Positions 39,321 through 53,300 of a DNA stretch of 60,000 nucleotides are shown piece by piece; position 1 is the stretch's first letter; every line of letters starts with the position of its first letter. The notes beneath the pieces are model-generated. The model was given only the letters and a program-made list of their open reading frames with translations, searched no databases and was not told where the DNA came from. This stretch comes from Cryptomeria japonica (Eukaryota > Streptophyta > Pinopsida > Cupressales > Cupressaceae). A program made the translations under genes and the position numbers. Where the stretch lies: contig NC_081408.1 in NCBI RefSeq assembly GCF_030272615.1, positions 766,481,330 through 766,541,329 of the forward strand. Direction: 5' to 3'.

Positions 39321-40982
39321 TAAATTATCTTTCATAGACATAATGTCTAGTGAATGTGGTTGCCATTGAGTGCCATGATATGCTCCAACAAGGGTATCAA
39401 ATGAAGAAGTGATAACTTGAAATCAACTCTGCATCCACTTACATGGACTTAAATACAACAAAAAAAAAACTTTGAATCAAGAAGATAATCAAGTTACATT
39501 ATCAATAGGCTCATGTTATGTTGGCAACAAGCAGAGAGGGGGAGAGAGGGAGAGGGAGGGATAGAAAAAGAGAGAGATAGAGGAGGGAAGAGTGGGCAAG
39601 AGAGAGGGGTAAATAGATAAGAAAAATTGTGCCTAAATCCCATCATGCATTAAGTAGCAGAAAGAGATTGACGAGCATAAGGATTGATTGCATGATGTAG
39701 TGACACTCGATGATATTTGAAAGGCCTGTAAAACCCATTTGTATGTGATCATATTGTTCAATATTTTGTCATAAAGAGAAGCTTCCAAAAAGCATGTTGA
39801 CTTCTCTTTATATGGTTGGGATTTGGAGTTATCTTTTTAAGTGGGCTTGATTTGTCTTTCTTCTTGTGCTTTCATTGTCTTAGTTATCAAATATTTTAGT
39901 TTATTTAGTTGTATATAAATAGTGAGAATGATGATTTGTTATTCATTATATCATTTATCAAATATTATTTTTTTGGTATGATTGACCAAGTTATTTGATA
40001 GTTGAATAATTTTGATGAATTAGATCATTTACTTGTGCCATTTTTAACCTAATTAATATATATTTAAGAGTTGATCATAATTAAGTAAATATTTATAAGA
40101 AATTAAATACAGTAAATTAAAATTATCTTATTATTAAAATTATAATTTAATAATAAGTTTAAAGAAGAATTTGATTGAAGGTGAAGTTTAATAATATATT
40201 CAAAATAAATTTAATGACGAGTTATAATTAATATTATATAAATATAATTAAAATGTTGATTAAAAATTAGTTATAAGATGAACTTTATTATTATATTTAA
40301 TTATTAATATTTTAATTTTGTAGATTAAATTATAAGTATAAGTATATATTATAAAAAATTATAATATTGTAATTTCAGTCTACATTATAAAAAATTTAAA
40401 TAAATTAAAACCATACTTTTAATAAAATAAATAAAAAATTATATTAAAATTATAAATAAAACCAAAATTTTAAAAATTAAATTTAAATAAAGTTTATTAA
40501 AAAATAAACAGAATTTTAAATAGAGACAACATTAATTTAATTTAATTTAATTTTTATATGATGTTTTAACAATAATTTTTTGTGATTTACTGTGGAGGAT
40601 TGAAACATTATTTATATCATGGGTATTCGTTTATTTTCTATCCTTTGACTAAGGAGATTGACGTGGAAGAAGAGATACTTCCATTTGTAAGATAAGAAAT
40701 TAAGGATAAGTCTTTGATTCAATTTGCCTTTGTGTTAACTTAAGGTCTTTTAACAAAATCACCATCATGCTTAACAATAGCTTATGTGTGCCATACTTAA
40801 ATGCTAACTATTACACGTAGTCTAAACTATTCCTAGGTGGCATAAAAATGTTGAATGCTTTTCAGTCATGTGTATCTTATCATCTTTTAGATGACCAATT
40901 TATATGAGTAACCATTTTTCTATGACCATTCTCTCATGAATATTTTAGTAGTTTCACAACACTTGTAGTTAAGCTGTGTGTG
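39321..40982. other. No gene seen; extreme AT-rich stretch
   Basis: A GA-rich patch lies at 39530-39610. From about 40020 to 40560 the DNA is almost entirely A and T, with short AATTA/TTTAA runs. No ORF or repeat boundary is supportable. Confidence 0.55.
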
Positions 40983-40994
40983 CCGTTTATCAGA

Positions 40995-41154
40995 GTTGTG
41001 TCTATTCTGGTTCCAAAACAGTCCTTTCGTACAGCGTGTTAGCGACAGGTTAGTCAATCGCAGCGGTTAATTGCAAAATTGACGATGTAAAACGTGTGAC
41101 TAACACTCATGTTAGTCAATCCGTACTATTGTTTTGGAGCCAGAATAGACGCGT
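40995..41154. mobile_element. Small MITE-like element with terminal inverted repeats
   Basis: Left end GTGTCTATTCTGGTTCCAAAACA (from 40997) and right end TGTTTTGGAGCCAGAATAGACGC form inverted repeats with only two mismatches over 23 bases. The unit is about 160 bp and non-coding. The 12-bp sequence CCGTTTATCAGA is repeated exactly on both sides (40983-40994 and 41155-41166), which looks like a long target-site duplication. A 9-12-bp duplication suggests Mutator-type mobilisation, but the family is not identified. Confidence 0.72.
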
Positions 41155-41166
41155 CCGTTTATCAGA

Positions 41167-42979
41167 TGGTTGCATTTATTACGGATGGTGACAATTAATA
41201 TAGGTTGTGGCACAATTTTCTTGTTTTATCATTCTTCATGTTTTTCTTCTTGTGTAATAATGACCATTTTATTATTAATTTATTTCTTGAATTTCAAAAT
41301 CGGGATGTTCTTGTTGTTTGTGAATGGTAAAACGCCGGCTGAAAACAGAAAATCCGTATAGTCCACTATTGATAGTACTGTCAGGGTTCAAAAAAGTTGC
41401 AAGTGGATTGCTGCTCATAAATAGACTTGAACTCAACAACGGCTTGCGAATATGTCGGTAGAAAAACGTGGAGGGAAAGAACTCGTCGGGGAAAAAAAAA
41501 ATGTGACAGTGTAGATGCATGCAATCATCTTGCAATGTATTTTAGATGATATTAACTATTGATTTTAAAAAGCAGCCGATGCATCTCATATAAGAGACGC
41601 CTTCGGCATAATGAGATAGAAACAACAATTTTTTTGTGTGTAAAGTTTTATCATCATTTAACGGTCTCAAGGTTTGCTTCTTGACAAATCTTGATAAGCC
41701 ACAGGAAGGCCTTGGTGTTTGACAAATTGAGATCACACATTGGACTTATTGGCAATCATGTTTCACATTTAATGGTGTATTATTGTTCGCAGTATTATTC
41801 ATTTTGTAATCAATTTGCAAGTCAGAAAATCTGTCGAAATTTATCTTCAGTTAAAGCACTTTCGAATTCACAACAAAATACATATAACCTTTCTCGAGAA
41901 GAAGATATTAATGGTTTTTTTTTTTCAAAATGAAGGACCAAGTTTGAAGATTTATTTGAAAATTAATATAAATGTGGAAGAGGTAAGTCAGGAAAATGTT
42001 TGTCATCTGTTTCGAAGATAACAAGGATAGCATTTTAAAATCACGTGGCCATTTTGCATCATGTTGTGGTTGCAGTCTTAGGATGAAGGAAGCATATTCT
42101 TGATGCCCCATATGAAGAAATCTTAGGTATTCAAGCTATTTTTCTTTGTGTTCTTATTTGCAATCAAAGTCTCAACTTTAATAGATTCAAATTTGCATTT
42201 TCGAAGATTTTTGCTTATGAGCACGAACGTTTCAGAGATTCTATTGGCTGTGACAACCTCTAAAACCCCAACGCTGCTTTATGATCATGCCCGAATAGCT
42301 ATGATTTCTTGATTCCACTTTCATATATTGTGCAGATTGGGTTTTGGTGGAAAATGCCTTCAAAATTTTCAAACAAATGCAGTCGACAGATATTTCATTC
42401 GTTTGGAAAACCTCATGAGAGCCTGATGACGTTCTCGAAACCTCACTGAGCGAAATTGGTGATTTGTGTGTCATTTGTGTCTGCTACCTTTTTATACCTT
42501 TGAGGATCTTGAATGGTTTTCATATGTTTTCTTTCTTTTCTTTGTGGTTTTTTTTCTTCCAATCTACTTAAAAGAATATTCTAAAAAACAAATTAGATCA
42601 TTTTCTGTTGGGCGAGTTATAGTTTTCCTATCTTTTTATGGTGAGAAATATGTTTCCCAACATATTGTATTGTTCTATTGTGTGAAAAGCTAATGGCAAA
42701 TCAGGATGTATCAAGTAGTCTACATTATGTAGCTTCAACATCATTTTTGTGATCTAGAAACTTCAATGTTTCACCTAGCTTCAATTTTTTTTTTATTGAT
42801 AGATTATATCTTTATTGAGGTATTAATCTCATTGTGATTCTTTTGGGTGCCAATTTATTATCATTGACTTTGTACACTATTTGTAAAAAATTATTTACAA
42901 TTTTTGTTCTTGAAATGAAGTTTGCATTGTCCAAAAAAGTATTGTTTGAGCTTCATGATTTGTATTGTAAGACCATTCT
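41167..42979. other. No intact gene; contains a PPR-like fragment
   Basis: Several short ORFs of up to 86 codons on both strands, none with a recognised motif apart from the fragment at 42305-42415. The region is AT-rich without obvious repeats. Confidence 0.45.
42305..42415 (+). pseudogene. Single pentatricopeptide (PPR)-like motif remnant
   Basis: A 37-codon open stretch between two TGA stops ends VENAFKIFKQMQSTDIS then FVWKTS. The order Glu-Asn-Ala-phi-Lys-phi-Phe-x-x-Met-x-x-x-Asp-phi-Ser is the classic end of a plant PPR motif (V-x-x-A-x-x-x-F-x-x-M-x-x-x-D-x-x-S-W). No neighbouring motif is in frame. It is probably a fragment of a decayed PPR gene, though chance resemblance is possible over so short a length. 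Confidence 0.35.
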
Positions 42980-43703
42980 AGACATCTAAAATTGACTTTT
43001 TTAGGTCCTCATCTCTTCATCATTTTTCTTTTATGCTTATTAATTAAATAATTATTTAATTATTTAGTTTATTCACCAGTCTTTTCCAAAATTAATTAAA
43101 TAATTAATTTCTCTTGTAATTAAGTAATTTTCAAAGATTATTTAATTAGTTAACATTTTCTCTCAATATTAAATAAATAAATAAAAAGTATTTAATCTTT
43201 CCACCAAAAATATTTAAAATTAATGTTTTATTTATTTCCTCTATGTATCACACCCCTCTTTATTCTCCCACCTCATCATAGATCCTGCCCTCTTTCAAAT
43301 TTTATCATCTGTTGATCTTTCTAATTAATTCTTAACATTGGTCAAATGTTAAGTAAAGCATATAAATGAAATCTTCACTCATTCATTTTTTTCCTAAAAT
43401 TGTTATCAAAGGAGCACTACCCTATAATTGTTATTAACAGAATACTACCTTAGCATTATCATTATCAAGAAAGAAAGCATCTATCAAGAATCAAGCATCA
43501 TGCCTTCATCTTATCATGTTGATATCAAGTTTATGCTAAAAATATAAGAGCAATCTGTATCAACCATTCAATTGTTTGAAAGAAACAATGAAGTAATCTT
43601 CATTCTGGTATTATTGCTTATTATTTGGTTTATGCATAGATCCTAAGATTATTGAGTGAATGTGGATGTGGGTTTGAATCTTACATTGCAGTGTTTCCAA
43701 CAA
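42980..43703 (+). repeat. Possible diverged LTR related to the element A LTR
   Basis: TAGACATCTAAAATTGAC resembles the A LTR start (TGTAGACACCTAAAATTGTC). It is followed by similar blocks of AATTAAATAATT/AATTATTTAATT palindromes (43040-43220), then a TATA-like CATATAAATG near 43358. No clear end or target duplication was found. Confidence 0.35.
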
Positions 43704-46700
43704 GCATCATGTCTTCTCCCAATCCACGAGATAAGTCTTAATAATTTTTTGCCCCTTCTCTTTACAAAAGCCTTGTTTTATGCATAATTCTACTTCTAAA
43801 CATCGACATTGTTTTGAACAACTCATTGGTTGAACTTGAGATAATAAATGGATATTGCTTCTGATATGCAAAATACATTGTGGTTCATTTTCTTTCCCTG
43901 TCACATTTTGCCAAAAGTGTGCCTCAATTTTGAAGTCTTCAATAAAGTATGGAACTGACAACTTGGGAAAATCCTCCTTTATGCCATTTGCTTGATCTCG
44001 ACACTGCAACTTGAAACAAAATCCACCAACTCTTGTGCCCCAACCACCAATCTTCATGATGCCTCCAAATCACTAGCCCTGGTCTTTGTATTTGTCTATC
44101 ATGATTGATGAGTTGACATACGTTAGGATGAAAACTTATTGGTGGTCGAAGAGGGAAATCATCTAAATCTTTGTATTACTTCAAGTCGACAATGCTTTTT
44201 CCTATAACCAAAGAATAGCTTTCTATATAGCTGCCACACGAATTGCTAGTACATGTATCTCGATTGATTGATCTTGAATGTCGTCTGGTTTCACCTTTGA
44301 TGGAATGGCTTGGACCTGTATTGCATGTTCTTGTCTCAGATTTCAATCTTTGATTACACATTTATCTGTTATTGTTTTCTCTAGTTGCTTATACTCAGAA
44401 GCATCATCTTTGACTACAACAAAATCGGATGGAGCTATTATATAAAATTTGTCATCCCTAAAGTTGAGATGTGTCTTATTTTGAGTGCTTGAAGTTGTCA
44501 TTGATTCCTGCTAACATTCTCTCTCCATGCTTAGAATTGGTAGTATCGTCTGTAATGACACTGTGATCCAAATAAGCTACTACATTCCCTATACCACCAA
44601 GTTCAACCTGTATCTTGTTTTTGCACTTGACAATGTCATCTTTGACTGCAAAATGGTAAACTAGAGCTACAACATTCCTTGTAACAACCTCAAAACTCTT
44701 TCTTCTTCTGATAAAACATAAGAAACATGGTCATTCCTTCATCCCACATTTTGGAACCACACATATGAAATGTCTCCAACTTAATAATGAAACATTTTCA
44801 ACATACATACCATTAATACTTGCAATGTTCCTTTGACCTAATCACACATGTTGTAAAAAATAGTATTCAACAAGATTAAAATATTAATGTTGATAGATTT
44901 TCATAATTTATAAAATTTCACTGTTGCTTTGCGTGATTTTTTTTTCTCTAATCTAAAAACAGGAGCAACAGTTTAAAAACAAAACACCCTCAAAAATATT
45001 TTTTACATGCCTTAAAGAAAGTCTTTCTTTGAAGTTGATATTATCTATTAACTAATCTCTCCACATTACATTTCATAGTATGAAAGTTTCCCCCAACCTT
45101 TCTTTCTTGTTGATTAGACTTCATGTTAGAGCCCAGTTCCACTAAACATTCAACAAGACTCTTCTCAAATAGATGTCCACTTTCCAACCATTAAACCATT
45201 CTTTTCGTCTTACAAATAGATGTCCACTTTCCAACCATTAAACCATTCTTTTCGTCTTACAAATTTATATATCTACCCTTCTCAAATCTCCAGCGATATT
45301 AATATGCGATCTCCTATGCTACAAAATAGCAAGAGTTTCTATATACTCTCCAACTAAATTCCTCTACATGACATGAGTCAACTACCCAATATACAATTCA
45401 TTGTAGTCTTTTGATGAGTAGATAATATATGTTTCGCCATTATTATCTTTATATACTTTCATGTCTCTACTATCAAAAACTATGTGACCTTTTTGCTGCC
45501 AAGATAAAGAAATGTCTCAGTAGGGGAACAAGTCGCAAAGTTGTGTGGATTTTGGCTTTATGCCTACCAAATATATTTGCTTGATCGACACATTTGAATT
45601 CAGTTGTGAATTGTGAATTTTTTATTTTTTTAAGAATTACTTCATCGACACGTTAAATGTTTTCACAAATCATAATTTATCAAGATCAATACTTGTGCTT
45701 TTGATAAATACTTATTAGATTGTGAAGTTGCAAATTCTTGAATCTTCACCTTCAAAGACTTTTCTTGTATGATGTCAATATGGTTGTGAAAGCTGTGTTA
45801 AGAGAATCAAGGAGTTTCATTACCTTTGGAAAGTGACGATGAACATATAATTCAAAATAATTTCATAAACATTTAAAAGTTTCTATTTTTTTATAATATC
45901 AACAATTTAAAAAAAAATTTTATCTTTGATCACACTTGAATTTTGGTCACATTGTTTGTAATTATTCTATAAAGACAATATCAAAAAAATCTTTATTGTT
46001 AACAAAACTTCCATTTTAATTGTATCCACAAATGACATAGTGAAACTTGTCAATTTAATCTCTCTCAGACAAACAGGGGTTTTGATCTGAAATTTTTTCA
46101 TATTATTATTTTAAATAAACTTAAAAATTCCTTTGTAAAATTTAATTACAGCACATATGGGTTTTCAAATTTATTTTTTATTCTAATTTTATGCACCACA
46201 TAATTGCTTCCAAGACTTCGATAGAACAAATGGACAAGTCCTCTTTGAATTGTTATACCTTTCCACATCAACCAAATAAAATATAACATTTCAAGAATGG
46301 AAAATTATGGTGGCTTAGAGTGTAGTAAAAAAGATACCCTATCATTATGCACTTTAAATTAACTTACTTGACAAAGTTGTTCTACACATGACAATGCTTG
46401 TCATTTTGATTCAAAAAGTTTAAATTTTGTGTTTGTCAAAATGAAGCTAGCAATACCACGTACATAATTAAGCACAAATTAAGCATGCATTAACACAATA
46501 AAACACTAGATTTATGTGGAAGCCTCCAAGGGAAAACCCACTGTGAGATTATTTGCTTAGATCTACTATCCAAATCCAACCTCAAAATGAAAATAAAGAA
46601 CTTTACAATATTTTGTAGGCACCAACCTATAGTAGACACCAATAACCCTAATTCAAGAACTAAGCAAAGATAAGTCATGCAGACCTTCAAGGTTGAACCT

Positions 46701-47336
46701 TTAACATCTCCTTCATCTGATATGCTTGAAAACTTTCTCACAATGTGCATGAGATAGATGCATTTTAGCTCACACACTTATAAAAATTGAGTAGATAACT
46801 TACACAACTTTTTCACAGCTATGTTCTACTCACTTACATCCACAACATTCATTGGAATGAATCCAATTATTAGTATATATGCATTCTTACATTAATTACA
46901 TCCTCAAGTTGGCTTAGAACAAATTTATAACATTTACAAGTTGGGTACATGAATAACCCTTAAATTAAACATGTAATAGGCTTGATCCAAAAGACAACAT
47001 GTTACACTAGGAGTGGGAACATGCTATGCATTACCTAGCACTAACTCAACTGGTCCCAAAAAAACTCCATATGCTTCCTCCAACTGGTGCACAATGCAAT
47101 ATTCTAGTGCATTCATCAATAATATCAAAACAATCAATGACCTAACACTACATGAGCACATTATCAACCATACATTTCCTTCTTCTTTAGCTCCACCTCT
47201 GAAACTTGAATAGAATTATCTTTGTGTGTATTCTTACTTATATTAAAACCCACAAGATCCAAACCATCATTGTGGTAGAATGTGGTGCAAAATACTATGC
47301 CTTGATGCACATATAGTTTCTAAGAAGCATACATTA
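43704..47336. other. No recognisable gene
   Basis: AT-rich DNA. The best ORF is a minus-strand 116-codon stretch (43707-44057) with a varied, protein-like composition (PKLSVPYFIEDFKIEAHFW). I cannot place it in any family and see no partner exons. A perfect 47-bp tandem duplication lies at 45166-45264. Confidence 0.4.
45166..45264. repeat. Perfect 47-bp tandem duplication
   Basis: The unit starting CAAATAGATGTCCACTTTCC is present twice back to back (45166 and 45213) with no mismatch, plus the first five bases of a third copy. It suggests a recent slip or a sequence-assembly artefact. Confidence 0.9.
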
Positions 47337-50325
47337 TGTAGGATACCCTTTGTTCTACCCTTTCATTTCACCAAACTTTTTAACCCACAAGTAAAAAGAA
47401 ATACATTGCCAAAATACAAGTAATAATACTTTTCTATTTCTTTTCAATTGAAGATACATAATTGAAATAAATCTCTTTTCATGTTCATTCATCATGAAAC
47501 ATATACAATATCATATTCATAAACATTTGAATACATTTACAATATCCTTTTCAAACTTCCATTTTCTTTAGGAATATTTGATTACAAATAAAGCTTCAAC
47601 TGAGCTTAAAGAGTACATAAGTAGAACATAGTGGGCCGGATGTCCTTCCTAGCATACATCCTCAAATATTGACTGCCAACTGCATGAGAAAGAGCATCAC
47701 TCAAGCCCATTTCAACCCAACCAAGACTTAGCAATCCTTCGTGCCTCTTCTAACTGAAGCGACCCGACCCTTCGATAAAGAGTTTGGTTTGGTAACCTCG
47801 TAATATAATATAGCCTTCTAAGCATAGTGTTGTGTCCTACATAACTAGAGTTATCATACATAGGCTACAACCTACATGTATGACGTTCCCTGCTTAGTAT
47901 GTAAACCTGGATCACAGTGAATTGACAGTGTAGACAGTGGCATCCTACACTACTTAGGCCTAAGAATTCACACCTAGCACTTCGAGTGAGAGTCGTATGT
48001 CCACCCACTTCATTTCTCTATTTGGTAAACTGGCCATTTAACTATCTCATATTTATCCCATGAGTTCTAATAGGAAACATTTAGGTTACTCCCAACCCTA
48101 GTTGATCTAACCCTAGATTACCAACTCATTCCTTCCTATATACTATAGATACACACCTTTCTCATGAGGTCAAATAATAAAATATCTATCTAGGTTTATT
48201 CCCATCTATGGATTATCATATCCCTAGGATTAACCAAATCAATCACTCCTATGTGCTATAGATATATATCATAGATTAGTTATATCTTAGCTATTAAATA
48301 CATAATGTGTATCTAATCATAAGGATTATTGAGTTTCTATCAACTCCAGAATGTATATCCTCTAAGTATCTCAATTTCAATCATTTCTTTAATAAAGCAA
48401 AGTTAATCATAAACATGAATCTAATCATAATATTATAATTTTCCATCACACAAGAATACATGAACTTTGAGTGCACAATTCCTATCATGGCTTCAATTGA
48501 GCCTACACAACATCATAATCTATTTATAACATATCAATATAAAAGAGAGGTAGAATACTCATGCCTAGATTATATCTACCATGCATTTCTGATTCCTTCC
48601 TCCATGACTCTAGCTTCACAATGTATCCACTAATGCAGACATTCCCAAGCTTTCCCCAATAGCAACTAGTCCACTTCCTAACAATTCTTGAACTATCTTC
48701 TTCTCTCAATGAAGAACTTTGAAACAAGATCAATAAACAATGGATAATATTATGGCGATGGATAACTGAGATGGAATGAGAGCAAAATGCAGGAGATGAT
48801 GTGATCTCTAAGCAATGAGACAAATTAAGTGGGATGGGATGGATGGAATACAATTCTCCACATCCTACTACAAAATATTCCTCTAATTCTCCCTCACACT
48901 AACACTTCTCTTCAACAAATATGAGCTCTAAACAATGAGACTAACTAAATGGAATTGAGATCAAATGAGTGAATGAATAGGAATGGAAATGGGAAAAAAT
49001 GGGAATGAGAATGAGTGAATAACCTCAACTCCTCTCATCCATATATACTAAAAATACGAGAAACCTAAGGCTACAGTTAAGCTCACTAGGTTGCCACCAT
49101 TCACATGCAAAATGCCACCACTATGACTTATCATCAACTCACTATCCTATGATTGACACATAAGACTTCACTAAAATGTTACTATGAGTCACCTCCTTAC
49201 CAAATCATAATAATTAATTACCATTGATCAAATACCTATCAAATAGAACTCAATCTCCAAATATCATATACCTGTCGACTAGGTCTTCCCTTGTATTAGG
49301 AATACTTATTACTAACTTCCCGTGAATAATATTATTTCCCTTAATAACTAGGTCGATGCCTAGCTGACCTATTCACATTATCATTCCCTTATTATAGGGT
49401 GTCGATAACACACAACATATTAATATTTATGCGCTTCCCCCATGGTTAGCGCTACCACATTTACTCTTATTATATTATGGGGTCGAATAAGTCAAAGACA
49501 AGGTTGCATATTTACTTGGGCGTACATGTTAAGGGCGGCGGTGTCAACATGTACTCACCATGATGTGTGGTGCATACAATAAGTGGTACCTCCCTAATAC
49601 TTAGTTAGCGCCTACTTAATACCACTCCCCACGTGGTGTTAAGGGTGGTATCCTACATAAACTCTCCATAGTAATGGGGTGCGCCACATTTATGGTGGTC
49701 GCCCCCTTATACTTGTCGACCACCTCATATTTAAGCACACGGCTGGTAAAATAAACAGGTCGATAACAATATGATTATTATATATATATATAACAAAAAC
49801 ATTTAAACTATAATCTAATAATATCAATACTATTCAGTCGATACAAATACATATACATTCATTGACATGAAAGCACAAGGGTAATCTTATGAAGGGATTC
49901 AATCCTTCATTTCAAATAAGGAGAACAACCCACACATTACGACATTTCGCTAATCATAACCAACTCGACGAAAGGCATCTTATCTCTATCCAACTAATCC
50001 AACTCAACTTGACCAACTAGGTGGTGAGTGCGTGATAGCTCAAAAGGCACATATATTAATATTACCGAACCAAATTCTTCTCCTGAGTGATACTCTTCCT
50101 CCCCTCTGGAGGATCGTTCATTTCCAGCATCCAACTCAACATAGTACAACAGTAGTCAGCTCTTATTAAAACACCATATATTCCATCTTTAAATATTCAA
50201 AATATAAGAATGATTGCACATTCATTCATTCAATTTCCAAATATATTCAAAGCATATTCATGTGCTTACAATATTTTAACCAAAATAGGTAAAAGTAAAT
50301 AGTAATGTCAAAATGGGGTGTAACA
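47337..50325 (-). mobile_element. Element H: probable large solo LTR (inner end uncertain)
   Basis: On the minus strand it begins TGTTACACCCCATTTTGAC (50325), a start common in plant Ty3/gypsy LTRs. One possible end is CCTACA at 47337, with CATTA on both sides (47332-47336 and 50326-50330), a perfect 5-bp duplication. The alternative end is GGGTCGGGTCGCTTCA at 47755, which resembles the end of chromovirus LTRs but has no matching flank. A TATA-like AGTATATATGG lies near 49040. No coding region is seen. Confidence 0.45.
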
Positions 50326-50330
50326 CATTA

Positions 50331-53300
50331 GAAAGATGCTGCAAACATTTTTGAATCTCTGAAAACAACTAAAATTGCAACAAGGTGATACTGATTTGTT
50401 TTTTGCAATAGAGGTATCCAACATATTTGACTATCTTTTTCAGAATACAGATGTTTTGGCACATGACAAGACATGATAGAAGTAATTAAAATTACAACAA
50501 CCTTCTAGATTCTTTGAAATCAAGGAGAACATAATGATAATTTTTCAACTCCCATGATATACACCTTTGACATCAATGGCAACACAATTTTCAACTTCAT
50601 CCCCTTTGTTTTCTCCTACAATGGTGTTTCCTTTCACTAAATAGTTTTAGTATAAAAAAATTTTCCAACCAATTTAAACTAGGCACTATTCATGGTTTAT
50701 TCTCTCCCACACATGGTTTTAAAATTTCTCTTCTTTTAGTCATCTTAATATCCCAACCTTGGCATTTCATTTCTCTCCAGATTTCCTCCATCTTGGTGTT
50801 CACTTTTTCCACTATTTAAACAAACCAACAATAATTTTGACAAATGGCATTCCATTCTCCTTAACTTTGTATTAAATTTTTATTTCATTTTAAACAACAA
50901 TTTCATCAATGTTCTTACACACTAGATACACAAAAATTTGGTATTATCTTTCCCATAGGTTGAACCTCTTTTTTTGTTGGTATTAAATTGTTTTAATCCC
51001 TCCATTGTTGGTATGTGGTGACTAATCATGTTGTTGGGTTTAAATTTTAGTGAATTTGTTAGCTACATTTTTTCTCCAAATCAATTATAGGGGGAGTGTA
51101 GGGGGGTTAGAGCCCCTCTTGTGGGGCTCGGGGGGCTCATCGCCTCGATGGAGGCTTGGATGCAGAGTCCACAGTAAGGGTCTAGGGGCAACACCCCCAA
51201 AGCAAAAATGACCTATTGTTTAATAAAAGAGTTAGCTATTATTTTGGCATGTATAAATGACCTTTGTAAACTGTCAAAAGGCTTGATAAATAAGTGGTTG
51301 TGTAATGTGAAATCATCATATTGTAATGTTCTCTTCACTAGATAAAGAAAAGAAGTGGACAATTATTTCTTTAACGGGTGTAGTGCCCTACATTGGGTGA
51401 ACCATGTCAAATCTTTGTTTTATTGTGTTTTGTTATTTTTTTCTCTTATTCTACATTATATGTAATTTTTTTTATTGCTCTATTCTACCTTAAAATCTTA
51501 ACATCCATTTTCCTTATTTTGATGCTACCACAAGTAATTTTTTCCCTTAATTTAAGTTTGTGTACTCTCTATTTACTATTTAATTTTTTATTATAAAATT
51601 AAGTTTTATATTCATTTATTAACTCCCTTAATGATTTGCCAAAGATAAAACAATTAATTTGATATTTTGAATGTGTGAAATTGAATATTGGAAAGTTTGA
51701 ATTTTACATTTATTTTTTCCAGAAAGCATATTTTCCTCTAAAAACTAGAGACCGTGTGAGGAATGGATCTACAATAGAAAATCCATTTGTCCATACTCTT
51801 CATGATACTTCAAAAATTAAATTTTTTTAAAGACTAATAACAAAGTCAAAGAAAAGTAATTTATCAAAAAGTATGAGGATTTTTTTGCAAAACCTTCACC
51901 ACATTTTGTGAAATTCATTTATTTGCATTCCCTTAAAAGGATTTCTATTCAAACTTCATTGCTTCGTAAATCAATTGTTTTTACAAAACAGTGTCTAGTG
52001 AGTGAAAATTATTCAAGTGTGGAAAATTCAATTTCACTATTTTGAACTTGAAGAAGGTCTTCCAACATGAATAGATACATGAAAACAGTAAACAAAGAAA
52101 AAATAAATCATAAACACCAAAACTTTAAAATTAGAATTAAAAATATTTTTGGCAATGTAGGATCACTTGTGGACTAAGATGTTTCTAAATCACACATGTC
52201 AAGTACAAAATTTGAGATCATAGGCTCACAAAGGGAAGTTTAGTAGTAAGACTACCCTTCCAAGTTGCAAAATACTTGCAGTATACTCCAATGTTGTGAT
52301 ATCTCCTTGTTATATTTTTTCTTCTTTTATAATTTTCTAACATTTTGTAGGAATAAATCCTCTCTTCCTTAGCCAAATTTGTTCTATTGTCTTAGGATGT
52401 GCTACACGATGTAGTATAGATATCCTAAAGTGTAGAAATGGACTTGTGCTTAATAGATGTGCTAAAGGATGTAATAGATTAGATATGCAAATACACTAAA
52501 AGGTGGTAGATGTGTTGATTTGTGGTGCATATGTGTTAATATGTAAATGGATCTACTTCAAATATGTTATAAGATTGTGGGGGCATTGATTTAATTTAAA
52601 AAATATGTGAATCATTGAGATATGGTATAGATAATCGAGCTATTATTGCAAAGAGATTGTAGGGGTTTTGAATGGATGATTAAGATGTTGTATTAGGTAG
52701 ATTTGAAGAATATTAAATTGGATTGGTGGGAAGATTTAATTTTTTATGAGAAAACTTGACCTAAATGACAACATTTGTTTTTTTTTCATTTCTAGTTTGA
52801 CGACATTTGAAAATAAATAATTTAAAAGAACTCAAAGACATGCAAATAATTTTGGATTTTAAGGATTTGGGTTAAAGGGGTTGCATGGGTTTTGACAATA
52901 AAGACACATCAATCACAATAATAATCTATGATTATTTAGGTGGGTGTATTGATCATTGTAGGCCCATATATATACCATTGAGTGAATGATTAGTAGGTAG
53001 TGAGTTCCAAATTTTAAGGGATCCCTCACCATTGGATGTTTTGAGGCCTTACCTTAAGTAGATTCTCCCTTGGTACTCAAAATTATGTGGTAGGTAAATT
53101 CTTGAGGCTTCTCACTTATTGGTGTACTATAAGAAAAAATGGTTGATGGTTCCTATCTAGGATGAAATATTGGTTGTTAGGTGCATCCTCAATATACCAT
53201 GAGGGTACATGAGACAAAATTCATAGATTGAAAGGAACCAAGTCATTTGAATATCTTGGAAAAGGGTTTAACCCACCTTTAACCTTCACTACCCCAAGGT

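Noticed and set aside
43707-44057. 116-codon minus-strand ORF with protein-like composition
   Set aside because: No recognised domain, no neighbouring exons and no codon evidence. Kept as a remark only.
46480-46780. GTGGAAGCCTCCAAGGGAAAACCCAC segment as an LTR or gene part
   Set aside because: It resembles a phrase common in plant repeats, but no ends, partner copy or coding motif could be found in the window.
51090-51210. GC-rich GGGGCTCGGGGGGCTC patch as an element boundary
   Set aside because: It is a short isolated patch with no terminal repeats or target duplication visible.
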